A DNA stretch of 27,271 nt, taken from the IMG/VR virus record IMGVR_UViG_3300007363_000080, positions 1 to 27,271 of that record. The stretch is one strand, 5' to 3'. Source of the DNA: a virus. This document shows, one piece after another, positions 6,438 to 14,334 of this stretch. A model generated the notes under the pieces. That model was not told where the DNA came from and made no database searches. It saw only the letters and a program-made list of their open reading frames with translations. Positions within the stretch are counted from its first letter, which is position 1. The number at the start of each line of letters is the position of its first letter. Position numbers and translations under genes: made by a program.

Positions 6438-6511
6438 GCAGGGTAGTTCAGGGGCAGAACATCGGATTTCTAATCCGGGGGTCGTTGGTTCGAGTCCAAC
6501 CCCTGCATCCA
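6437..6511 (+). tRNA. tRNA-Arg(TCT)
   Basis: Full cloverleaf: acceptor TGCAGGG/CCCTGCA; D arm GTTC/GAAC with loop AGGGGCA; anticodon stem TCGGA/TCCGG with loop TTTCTAA (anticodon TCT, reading AGA); variable GGGTC; T arm GTTGG-TTCGAGT-CCAAC; discriminator T and an encoded CCA at 6509-6511. The anticodon serves an AGA codon that is rare in many bacteria. It begins at the last T of the preceding terminator, so it must rely on readthrough, processing or a promoter embedded upstream. Confidence 0.92.
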
Positions 6512-6515
6512 ATTT

Positions 6516-6591
6516 GGCGTTGGTAGCTTAATGGACAGAGCGCCCGTGTCACAAGCTCGGGGATGCCGGTTCGAATCCGGCCCATTCGCCA
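6516..6591 (+). tRNA. Atypical tRNA-like sequence, probably tRNA-Val(CAC)
   Basis: D arm GCTT/GAGC and T arm GCCGG-TTCGAAT-CCGGC are intact. The acceptor pairs as GGCG+TGG with CCA+CGCC but contains a T against TT internal loop, giving 8 against 9 nt. The anticodon stem is irregular: in standard spacing CCCGT faces GCTCG with two mismatches, or CCCGT pairs with GC..GGG leaving a two-base TC bulge. In both readings the loop is GTCACAA, anticodon CAC. It may be a functional but unusual tRNA or a decayed one. The final A6591 fits the discriminator position. Confidence 0.55.
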
Positions 6592-6615
6592 TTTGCCGAT
6601 GTTTTTGCCGATGTT
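6592..6615 (+). repeat. Perfect 12-bp tandem duplication
   Basis: TTTGCCGATGTT occurs twice back to back (6592-6603 and 6604-6615), immediately after the tRNA-like sequence. The rest of the gap to 6682 holds no gene and no convincing terminator for the - strand arm; I see only weak short stems there. Confidence 0.85.
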
Positions 6616-6682
6616 GGGTGCCCCTAAAAGCCCCGGAAACGGCCATTCCTTGCGTTTTAAGGCGATTTGACGCTAAATTGGG

Positions 6683-8290
6683 CTAACGGTACGGAACCGG
6701 CCTCTGATTGGGGTCGCGGGCCATTTCCCGCCCCCCTGCCATAGCTGAAAGGCTTCCCATCGCCGCCCCTATGTCCATCGGCATTGCGGACCCGTAGCGC
6801 GGGGCCATCATTGCGTTCTGAACGGGGTTGCTCATAAGCAGGGTTTTGGCCAGCATGGGCGCGGCTACGGCTGCTCCACCGGCAGCTAAAGCCTGACCGG
6901 GGCCGCCGAAGTAAAGGCCACTGTTGGCTGCGGTAAAAGCCGCAAGCGGGTGGGCAACAGCGGCAACACGCTTTGGCTTTCCTGTAATGCCGGTGGCCTC
7001 TGCAAAGTTGGCAATGATTTCCAACTCGTCCGTGGTAATCGTCTTACCTGACTTCCGGCGTTTGGCGATAATGTCCGCCATCACAGAGCCCGACCCCTCA
7101 TTAAACGCATCCTCAATCAAATGCGTCTTGGCAATCGTTTCTCGGGCTTGCTGGAAGGCGGGGATTAGGTCGGCACGCCCCTTGTCCTTTAATTCTTGGT
7201 CAAGCGCGCTCTTAAACCCCTCCATCTTCTTATCCCACTCCTTAGCCGCATCGCTGGCAGCCACGGTGCCGTTGCGGTCGTGTTCCAGCCAGAAAGCCCT
7301 AGAGCGGTCACGCGCCTCTTTGAAGCCTTGCAACGCATCTGCCGCTTTGCTGCTCACAGAAGCTACGTCCCCGTATACCGCGCCCTGAGCGTCACGAATA
7401 GCTTTCAGGGCTGGGAGATTGACAACATCGTTCTCGGCTAGGCCAATAGCCTTGCGAGCAAGGGCCAGGTTAACGCTGCGGGCCGTTGCTTCCGTGGCGG
7501 CAACAGTCTGAGGCCCACCCGCCAGCCACTCAAGGGCGCGAGCTACAGCCGGAGCATCTGAAAGCTGAGAGGGGGCAATCTTATATCCCGCCTGACGAGC
7601 CGCCGCAAGGGTTTGATCCCGCACGGCATTGTCAATCTCATGGCGAGTGGCTTTAATAACAGAAGCTCCCGTGTCCATTGCCCGGCCAATCCCGGCCCCG
7701 GCAACGCCTCCGCCGACAGCCATCATAGCCTGTCCGACGTTCGGAAGCTGCTTGTTCTCTCCGTATGTTTCAATGGCCATGCCCGCAAGGTTGGCGGCTC
7801 CCTGCTTCACTCCCTCTTTAGCAACAGCTTTAATGCCAGCCTTGGCCATAGGAGCGCCCGGCACCATAGAGGCAACGCCCGCGCCCATAGCCTCTGACAC
7901 AGAAAAACCCGGCCTTTCTCCGCTAGCGCGCTGTCTAAGCTGGGATAGTGCATTGCCGCCCGCCCCGCCAATGAATCCGCCTACGGGTACCGAAAGGCCC
8001 AAGGTGGGACCGCTGAGCATTGGAAGCGCACCAACAGCCTGCCCCACGGCCCCGCCGCCACCCTCAAGCGCCATATCCGTAGCAATCTTATCGCCCTTGG
8101 ACATGGAGCGCGGATAATCCGCAGCCACCTTGTCCATTTGCGCCTGAATGTCGGGAGAATACCTGGACCCAGCCCCGCCACCGGAAGCCAATGACGACAG
8201 GCTTTCCATCTCCGCCATCTCCGCATCCGTAAGTTTCCCCTTGGACGTAAGCTCGTCCAAGCGGCCAATCTGTTTGTCGGAAAGGGCCAT
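6683..8290 (-). CDS. Putative internal virion / DNA ejection protein (535 aa)
   Basis: Last gene of the virion arm. Residues 1-50 are helical and acidic. Residues 75-210 are very rich in Gly and Ala with hydrophobic stretches (GGGGAVGQAVGALPML, VPVGGFIGGAGG, MMAVGGGVAGAGIG) that could insert in membranes. Residues 215-430 form a long helical region, and another Gly/Ala-rich part lies near 445-520. This composition and the position after the tail genes match internal proteins that podoviruses eject with the DNA to cross the cell envelope. No muramidase or protease motif is visible. Its ATG overlaps the stop of the upstream gene by one base (TAATG). The role is inferred from composition and order, not from a recognised domain. 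Confidence 0.65.
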   Translation of the reverse strand: MALSDKQIGRLDELTSKGKLTDAEMAEMESLSSLASGGGAGSRYSPDIQAQMDKVAADYPRSMSKGDKIATDMALEGGGGAVGQAVGALPMLSGPTLGLSVPVGGFIGGAGGNALSQLRQRASGERPGFSVSEAMGAGVASMVPGAPMAKAGIKAVAKEGVKQGAANLAGMAIETYGENKQLPNVGQAMMAVGGGVAGAGIGRAMDTGASVIKATRHEIDNAVRDQTLAAARQAGYKIAPSQLSDAPAVARALEWLAGGPQTVAATEATARSVNLALARKAIGLAENDVVNLPALKAIRDAQGAVYGDVASVSSKAADALQGFKEARDRSRAFWLEHDRNGTVAASDAAKEWDKKMEGFKSALDQELKDKGRADLIPAFQQARETIAKTHLIEDAFNEGSGSVMADIIAKRRKSGKTITTDELEIIANFAEATGITGKPKRVAAVAHPLAAFTAANSGLYFGGPGQALAAGGAAVAAPMLAKTLLMSNPVQNAMMAPRYGSAMPMDIGAAMGSLSAMAGGREMARDPNQRPVPYR

Positions 8291-9696
8291 TATTTGCGCT
8301 CCCAGCCGTTTGCCGTTTTAACGTACGTCACTCCGCCAATAACCTTGGTATCACCGCCCGCAGCCTCAGTTTTTGCCTCGGGCTTGTATGGCTCAACGGC
8401 CTGACGCTGCTCATATCCCGCCTGCGAATAGCGCCCAACAACGTGACGGTTGTAAATCTGTAGGTTCTGCTTGTAGGAGTTCATCTTCTCAGACAGAAGC
8501 TCCTGAACCGTCTCCTGAACAACCTCGGGGTTGGTGAGGATGCTGTTAATGTCGCCACCAATGGCATTGATAAGGCGGGAAGCATCGTTCTCCGTCAGAA
8601 CGCCCGGCCCCAGCACCGTAGTACGGAGCGCACCAAGCAAGCGTTCTTTGCGGGCGGAACTTATGCCCATAGCCTTTTCCTCTTCGCTCAAAGGCTCCTG
8701 CGTGACGGATGTTTTCACGGCAGCGGAAATGCGCGTTCCAATCTTCTCAATACCCTGCGGAAGCCCGCCCGCCGTCTTCGCATAGCGGTTGAGAGCTTTA
8801 ATGCTGTTCTCCTGATCAACAATCGTATCGGACAGCTTCTTCATGTCCGCTTCCTGCATGAAGACATTTGCATCCGAAGCCGTAGTGGGCTTGAAACGCG
8901 ACATATCCAAGGGCTGGAATTTGCCTTTGTCGTCAACCATGCCGACGCGCCCGCTGCTTGCCTCGCGGGACGCCTGAACGGGGCTACCACCGGTTTCTCG
9001 GTCAACGAATACGCCCGCGTTGAAATACTTCTCGGCGGGATCGCGCCCGCCCTGAGCAATCAATTCGGCACGACGCTTGGCCACCGCAACGGGGTCGTTT
9101 GTGTCGAGCGTTCCAGCCTTTCCTTGGCTTGCAATGACAGCCTCGGTGTCCCGCATTGCCGCCGTAGGCTGCAAACTAGCTGGCCCCGCCGCCAGATCGA
9201 CAGCCTTTGCCAGAATGTTAATGTCCGTACCGCCACTAGAGCGGTAAATCTGCATTGCCTTCGGAATGTTCAGCGTGCCGTCTGGATTGAAAGACGCCTC
9301 TACCGCCCCGCCCGCAACCTGCATGGCTTTAACCAAGGCATCGTCCTTGGCTTTTTGGGCCTGTATCTGCTGAACATGCACGCCGCCTTGAACAATCGTC
9401 TCAAACTTCTTGGAAGTTTGATCGGCAAACCCAAGGAAATCACGGGGGGCCATGCTCTCCTGAGCGGATTTAATCTGCGCGGAGAAGCCTTCTGGAACAA
9501 TCCCCAGCTTCTCCAGATTGCTAAAGGCACTTTGTAGGGCGCGGCCCCGCCCATTGGCCTCGGCGATGATGTTCTGCTCCTTCTCCTTGCGGGCTCCGTA
9601 TTGCTCAATGCCGGAGGCTACACCCTGTCCGAATTGGGCAATGCCCTGCCCTAAGAGCTGACCGCTGATGTCTTGTGTGCCGGGGTTGTAGGGCAT
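8290..9696 (-). CDS. Putative internal virion protein (468 aa)
   Basis: Mostly helical soluble protein in the middle of three consecutive large proteins at the end of the virion arm. The N-terminal 40 residues are Gln/Gly-rich (GQLLGQGIAQFGQGVASGIEQ), and long amphipathic helices follow (45-130, 265-410). The C-terminus ends in a small beta motif (DTKVIGGVTYVKTANGWERK), a common tail on phage structural proteins. No enzymatic motif is seen. Tight spacing (2 nt after the upstream stop region, 1-nt overlap downstream) shows co-translation with both neighbours. It most likely belongs to the ejection set, like the internal core proteins of T7- or P22-type phages; this is inference from position, size and composition. 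Confidence 0.6.
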   Translation of the reverse strand: MPYNPGTQDISGQLLGQGIAQFGQGVASGIEQYGARKEKEQNIIAEANGRGRALQSAFSNLEKLGIVPEGFSAQIKSAQESMAPRDFLGFADQTSKKFETIVQGGVHVQQIQAQKAKDDALVKAMQVAGGAVEASFNPDGTLNIPKAMQIYRSSGGTDINILAKAVDLAAGPASLQPTAAMRDTEAVIASQGKAGTLDTNDPVAVAKRRAELIAQGGRDPAEKYFNAGVFVDRETGGSPVQASREASSGRVGMVDDKGKFQPLDMSRFKPTTASDANVFMQEADMKKLSDTIVDQENSIKALNRYAKTAGGLPQGIEKIGTRISAAVKTSVTQEPLSEEEKAMGISSARKERLLGALRTTVLGPGVLTENDASRLINAIGGDINSILTNPEVVQETVQELLSEKMNSYKQNLQIYNRHVVGRYSQAGYEQRQAVEPYKPEAKTEAAGGDTKVIGGVTYVKTANGWERK

Positions 9697-9698
9697 GA

Positions 9699-11366
9699 TT
9701 ATCTAGGACCATATACGCTTGTAACAAATGCTTGGCGACTTGCATTGTTCCCATCGTCAAAAGGATCAGAACCAGCGGCGAATGCAGGGCCATTACTCAC
9801 GCTCCGCGCCTGCATATATGAAGGTAGATTGGTAGGTTGACTAATGCCAAGCAGATTTGTATTTGTGCTTCCAACTGAGTAGTTAAATGACGCTGGGGCA
9901 GCACCAGCGCCCCCTCCCCCGCCGCCGAAGATGCTCCCAAGTCCCGATCCGACAGCCGCGCCAATAGAAGGAACGCCAAGCAGCGCACCGCCAATCGTGC
10001 CAATGGCTCCCAAAGCCCCGCCCAGAAGCCCGCTGGAACGATTCTTAGCGGCGTTCTGTGCCGCCATTTCCGCATTGTAGCGCGTCATGGCTACATCGTT
10101 GGCAATGCCGCTCGTCTGCCCAAAATAGCTGCCGAGGTCGGGGGAATACCCCGTCGCCGCACCCAACAGCCCGCCCGCCATAGCAGGAGCACCAGACGTA
10201 GCCCCTAAGAGCCGCGTAGGGTCATAGGCGGCGTTCTGGTAGCTCCCCGCAAGATTGAGGGCATAACCCCTGTCCTGCTGCTGTTGCTGCTGCGCCAACT
10301 GAGAATTGGCCAACGCAGCCGCGTTCTGCTGCTGGGCCGTAAATTGCATGGCCTGATTTTGCGAGGCCGCGTTGAATTGCCCGGCTTGGTTGTACGCCCC
10401 CTGATTGGCCATCCCCGCTTGCAAATTAGCCCCCTGATTGGCCCCCTGTCGTCCAAGCTCCTGCCCGTACACCCCCGTAGCAAACCCGCGAGAGGCCGCC
10501 AAATCCTGGTTGTACGCATTGCCAAGCTGTGCAGCCAAGGAAAGGTCTTCCGTCATGCGGGAACGCTCTGCCCCAATCCTGTTCCCAATCTCCGCCGCAA
10601 TAGCCGGATTGGACATTTCCAGCCCACGGGCGGCAAATGCCTCCCGCGTGCCCTGCTGCACGTTTCTAAGCTCATTGGCCGTCAGAGCCCCGTTGCTATT
10701 GGCAAAGGCCGTAGCACGCCCCAAAAGGGCTTGGCTGGCCGCATTAGGGCCTGCCTGCATAGCCTGCCCATAGAGCGAACCCCCCAGCATCCCCTGCTGG
10801 AGCTGGTCCGCCGTCAGGTTGGCCATCGGGCTGTACGTCGCCGCATTGTACCCCTGCGCCGAGAAAGGCTGGTAGGGGGTCGCACCACCGAGAGCCGAAG
10901 CCCCGCCAAGGGTGGCGAATAGCTCGGGATTGGACGCACGGTAGGCATCGGAATAGCCCTTGCCGAGAGTGGTAACGTCAGAGAGATTGCCCGTCCGTAC
11001 AGCCGTATTAGCCCCCGTTTCGAGGCCAGAGGCGACATTCGTAAGCCCGCCTACGGTGTCAGCTACACCGCCGCCACGGGGAACGGAGGCCGGGTCAATG
11101 TACGTCGCATCCTGAATGGCCAATTCCAGCCATTGCGAGGGGTCTTGCCCGGAGGCTTTGACGTTGTTATACGGCTCTGCAAACTCGGGGTGCGCGGCAA
11201 GAAACGCCTGCGTATCAATGCGGCCAAGGGCAAGCTGCGAAGCATTGCCCAGGCGCCCGCCCCCAATAGCTCCCTCCGCGCCGACGCCTTGGTAGAGGCC
11301 AGCCCCCACCTGCCCCAGCCCGCCAACACTGTTCTGAATGATGCTGTCGAAGTTAAGGGAGGGCAT
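9699..11366 (-). CDS. Putative internal virion protein, Ala/Gln/Gly-rich (555 aa)
   Basis: First of three large proteins after the tail fibre. The N-terminal part includes the segment FLAAHPEFAEPYNNVKASGQDPSQW, which resembles a short repeat unit seen in phage internal proteins. The centre (about 310-365) is extremely rich in Gln, Asn and Ala with a Gln run (AQQQQQQDRG), probably a coiled or flexible rod. The C-terminus (445-500) is a Gly-rich hydrophobic stretch (LLGGALGAIGTIGGALLG, IFGGGGGGAG) like a fusion or membrane segment. Proteins of this style are found next to the tail in podoviruses. I assign it to the DNA ejection or internal core group; a tail needle-type role is an alternative. 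Confidence 0.6.
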   Translation of the reverse strand: MPSLNFDSIIQNSVGGLGQVGAGLYQGVGAEGAIGGGRLGNASQLALGRIDTQAFLAAHPEFAEPYNNVKASGQDPSQWLELAIQDATYIDPASVPRGGGVADTVGGLTNVASGLETGANTAVRTGNLSDVTTLGKGYSDAYRASNPELFATLGGASALGGATPYQPFSAQGYNAATYSPMANLTADQLQQGMLGGSLYGQAMQAGPNAASQALLGRATAFANSNGALTANELRNVQQGTREAFAARGLEMSNPAIAAEIGNRIGAERSRMTEDLSLAAQLGNAYNQDLAASRGFATGVYGQELGRQGANQGANLQAGMANQGAYNQAGQFNAASQNQAMQFTAQQQNAAALANSQLAQQQQQQDRGYALNLAGSYQNAAYDPTRLLGATSGAPAMAGGLLGAATGYSPDLGSYFGQTSGIANDVAMTRYNAEMAAQNAAKNRSSGLLGGALGAIGTIGGALLGVPSIGAAVGSGLGSIFGGGGGGAGAAPASFNYSVGSTNTNLLGISQPTNLPSYMQARSVSNGPAFAAGSDPFDDGNNASRQAFVTSVYGPR

Positions 11367-11367
11367 G

Positions 11368-12144
11368 TTAGTAGGCGAGCAACTTCATGTAAGAGCCCTG
11401 TTTTGCGGTGACATCTCTCGTGGGTGCATTTCCCGCGATCTGCCATTTTATGGTTCCGCTTCCATTACACACAAAAGTAACCGCCACCTCTAAAGTTTCG
11501 CCAACAAAGGAGCTTATGGTGATGGGCAAAGCCGTTCCCGTGTCGGAACACGCCACAGAAGAGGCCGTAAAGTTCTTGTAATACCCAACAACGTATGATG
11601 CCGTAGCGGTTCCGGTAAGTTTAAGATTGGCAGCGCCCGTGGCTGCTGTGTATCGAATAGAGGTCTCCAGTGTATAAGTCGTGCCAGAAACGACATTAGC
11701 CGTCATGCCGGTGATGTCGGAATAGGTTTCTCCGATTACATTAACATCTGCCGTGCAGCGAATAGGACCTCCAATCTCCAAGGCCGTGCGAGCTGCGGCT
11801 GCTGTTACAGCGCCGGTCCCGCCATTCGCAATTGGAAGCGTGCCGGAAAACGCCACCGTCACCGCTCCCGAAGCATTGGTGATACCAATGTTGGTTCCCG
11901 CCGTCAGGGTGGCAGCCGTGAAACCAGAGCCATTGCCAATGGGAATCTGGCCATTGGACGCACTAGCCAGCTTCGCCATCGTCACCCCGCCGTCTTTGAC
12001 AATAATAGCCCCGCCAGAAAGCGTGGTCGTAGAGCTATCCACCGCACCGGACGCGAACGTGGCGCTATCGACGAGGGCGTTAAGGCCCGAAGCCGTCACC
12101 TGATCGCCCGTCGCGTATGTCGTTCCTTTACTTAAGATAGGCAC
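11368..12144 (-). CDS. Tail fibre / spike protein (258 aa)
   Basis: Begins with GTG (VPILSKGTTY), one base after the upstream TAA; no clear ribosome binding site, so translation is probably coupled. The N-terminus has the phage fibre pattern (GTTYATGDQVTASGLNALVD). The centre carries the well-known fibre motif GTLPIANGGTGAVTAAAARTALEIGG, after which a C-terminal beta-rich domain of about 120 residues (VNVIGETYSDITGM ... SYMKLLAY) should form the trimeric tip that binds the host. Low charge, high Thr/Ser/Gly and no cysteine cluster fit a beta-sandwich. It is likely one of several receptor-binding parts in this phage. Confidence 0.75.
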   Translation of the reverse strand: MPILSKGTTYATGDQVTASGLNALVDSATFASGAVDSSTTTLSGGAIIVKDGGVTMAKLASASNGQIPIGNGSGFTAATLTAGTNIGITNASGAVTVAFSGTLPIANGGTGAVTAAAARTALEIGGPIRCTADVNVIGETYSDITGMTANVVSGTTYTLETSIRYTAATGAANLKLTGTATASYVVGYYKNFTASSVACSDTGTALPITISSFVGETLEVAVTFVCNGSGTIKWQIAGNAPTRDVTAKQGSYMKLLAY

Positions 12145-12145
12145 T

Positions 12146-14320
12146 TTAGGAAGCCTGAGTTGTTGCGGAGAACGCCGGAATAGCGTTCACCTTAGCCATG
12201 CGGAGAAGCGGGCGTCCCTGCGTCGGGGTAAGAGTGAGCTGGATGCCATAGCCTCGCATGTTCCCGATTCTACCACGCAAGGATGCGTCTTCCGACGTTG
12301 CCAGCGTACTACCCAAATAGCCGGAAATTGTGCCTAGTGTGGTAGTGCTATCGGTGTTCTCTGTCTCAACGGCAATCGTCCCATTGGACGCATTGGTAGC
12401 CGTGGATTCGACGTGTACCTCGAACGACGAGAACTTCTTCCTCTCCGTGGTTCCCAAGGTATACTGGCGGGTAGTGCCATAGCTCACGGGACGCCGGGAA
12501 TAAGCCGGGACGCCCGCAGCAAGGGCAACGTAGTCCACATCGTCCTCGCGGTCCTCAAGAATATGGATGCCGCCATTCAGATTGATGGCATAGAGCTTGT
12601 TAACCCCTCCCGCGCCCGTGCTGATGAGGTTGGCTACGTCCCAGCCCGCCTCGCTCACCGTGTCCACGCTCTCCCACTCCTGGTTCAGCAGGTTGTAAAC
12701 GAGGATCGTGTCATTCACAATCGCATTGTCCAAGGGAACGGCCAGATAATACCTGTTATTGTGGTAGCAGGCTACGGCGTTCTCTGCGTAGTCGGGGTTA
12801 ATCCGCTGGATGATGGGGTTGATGGGGTCGGACAACGGTAGTCCTGCCCCCCGTAGGTTGTAAAGGTCGCCAAACTCCGTCGCATACACCCCGTTGTCAG
12901 ACAGGAAGAATATGCGGTTGCCAATGGTGACGACGGACGCCCTGGCCACCAACCCAGCCTCGCGGGTGATTTCCTTTAGGGTGGTATCTGTCAGGGAGCC
13001 GGAAATGCCGCTAAGGAGGTGGATGGAATTGCGGTTGAAAACCACCGCATTGTCATCCGTGAAGGGATGCACCCACTTAACGTAGTCGGCAATTGATGCC
13101 GTTACTTTAAGCTGGTCCTGCAAGACATCGTAGGTGTCTCCGTCGAATATGTCAGACAGAAGGATTTCGTCCCGAATGTTGCGGGAGGTAATCACCTCGG
13201 ACCCCGAAGACCCCGTAGTGGTGTAGAAATAGGGGACAATCAGCCTCCGTTGGTGGTAGGCAGCCCAAGGAGGGGCGGGCATGTGCGTATATCCCAGCCC
13301 GTCGCTCTGCTTCTCGCCAAGGACTACGGACGTGGCGGAGAAGTCGTCCACGTCGGCAAAGAACGTGAAGGTTCCACTGGTGGGAACGCTCTTAACGGCA
13401 TAGCTGTCTCCCTTAACAAGCGGGGATGAGCCTTCGTCAAAAATCGTTACAATGTCCCCAACAGAGAGCCCGTGCGAGGTTTCGGAGACGGTGACGACGC
13501 CCGCAGAACATGCCGTGTTTGAGGCCGTTGTGAACACCGTGGGCTGCGTGTAGCTGCCATTAGCCACCTTCGCAAAGGCCGGGGAGCCTGTCAGCGTGCC
13601 ATTCCAGCTAAGGGCCGTCAGCCCATCGCGGAACAGATACACCTTGTTGAACGCCTGAAGCATCATTACGGGCGTGCTAACCGTCGTTCCCGTTGGGTAG
13701 GCAATCGTCGTAGAAACTGCCGTAGCCACATTCACTGCCACAGCGTTCTCGTTCAGGGCAATAATGATGTATTCCGTGTTCGAGGAAGACGGATCGGAGA
13801 AGCGACAAGACCCCCAAGCGGCGTTGATGGCCGTATCGAGGATGAAGGGAGCGCCAACGGTGCCCGTGCCGCCGTAGGTTTCGCTGCCGCCCGCCCCAGC
13901 AATGGTAAAGGTGAACGTCGTAGCCCCCGTTACGGTGATTGTTCGGTTGCCGTTGGGGTCCACCGTACCAGTAAGCCCCGCAATGCCCACCTGCGTAGCC
14001 GTGGTGAACCCGTGGCTTGCCGTGGTCGTAATCGTCACCGTAGTCCCAGAACGGGTGGCCGTGGAAATGTTCTTGGTGGCGTAGAGGTAGAACGGGATGA
14101 CAAGGGCCGAGGTAGGCGCGGCAACGGTGCCGCCGAAGTAGTTGTAGCCCTTTCGCTGCTGCCATGCCCCATCCACGTCCATGCGTCCATTCTGGCTGTA
14201 GGCCAGCATCCCCGGCTGTAGCTGGTCGGGGCGAAGGCGGGCATTGAAGCCCTTGAAGAACATGTCCCCCGCAGACGTTACGGGGCTGTCAAGCTGCCCA
14301 AATGAATTGTAGCGGGCCAT
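12146..14320 (-). CDS. Tail nozzle-like protein (T7 gp12-type) with inserted beta modules (724 aa)
   Basis: Large beta-rich tail protein. The N-terminus (FFKGFNARLRPDQLQPGMLAYSQN) and the blade-like segments (IFFLSDNGVYATEFG; NNRYYLAVPLDN ... DTILVYNLLNQEWESVDTV) resemble beta-propeller tail tubular protein B/nozzle proteins of podoviruses, the distal ring of the short tail. Two inserted FCCH-like beta modules are visible: residues 85-158 (ISTATRSGTTVTITTTASHG ... ETYGGTGTV) and about 265-325 (ACSAGVVTVSETSHGLSVGD). The first is closely related to a module in the adaptor-like protein encoded at 19330-20184. The stop is followed by the tail fibre gene, and the 527-aa protein gene lies upstream. 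Assignment to the nozzle class is by motif and gene order. Confidence 0.65.
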   Translation of the reverse strand: MARYNSFGQLDSPVTSAGDMFFKGFNARLRPDQLQPGMLAYSQNGRMDVDGAWQQRKGYNYFGGTVAAPTSALVIPFYLYATKNISTATRSGTTVTITTTASHGFTTATQVGIAGLTGTVDPNGNRTITVTGATTFTFTIAGAGGSETYGGTGTVGAPFILDTAINAAWGSCRFSDPSSSNTEYIIIALNENAVAVNVATAVSTTIAYPTGTTVSTPVMMLQAFNKVYLFRDGLTALSWNGTLTGSPAFAKVANGSYTQPTVFTTASNTACSAGVVTVSETSHGLSVGDIVTIFDEGSSPLVKGDSYAVKSVPTSGTFTFFADVDDFSATSVVLGEKQSDGLGYTHMPAPPWAAYHQRRLIVPYFYTTTGSSGSEVITSRNIRDEILLSDIFDGDTYDVLQDQLKVTASIADYVKWVHPFTDDNAVVFNRNSIHLLSGISGSLTDTTLKEITREAGLVARASVVTIGNRIFFLSDNGVYATEFGDLYNLRGAGLPLSDPINPIIQRINPDYAENAVACYHNNRYYLAVPLDNAIVNDTILVYNLLNQEWESVDTVSEAGWDVANLISTGAGGVNKLYAINLNGGIHILEDREDDVDYVALAAGVPAYSRRPVSYGTTRQYTLGTTERKKFSSFEVHVESTATNASNGTIAVETENTDSTTTLGTISGYLGSTLATSEDASLRGRIGNMRGYGIQLTLTPTQGRPLLRMAKVNAIPAFSATTQAS

Positions 14321-14334
14321 AGGGGTATTCTATC

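Noticed and set aside
6437-6615. Phage attachment site at the tRNA pair
   Set aside because: No integrase gene is visible and no matching second core sequence exists in the window. The tRNAs have phage-cargo features such as an encoded CCA.
6592-6682. Terminator for the - strand arm in the convergent gap
   Set aside because: Only short weak stems are present and no T tract follows any of them on the - strand.
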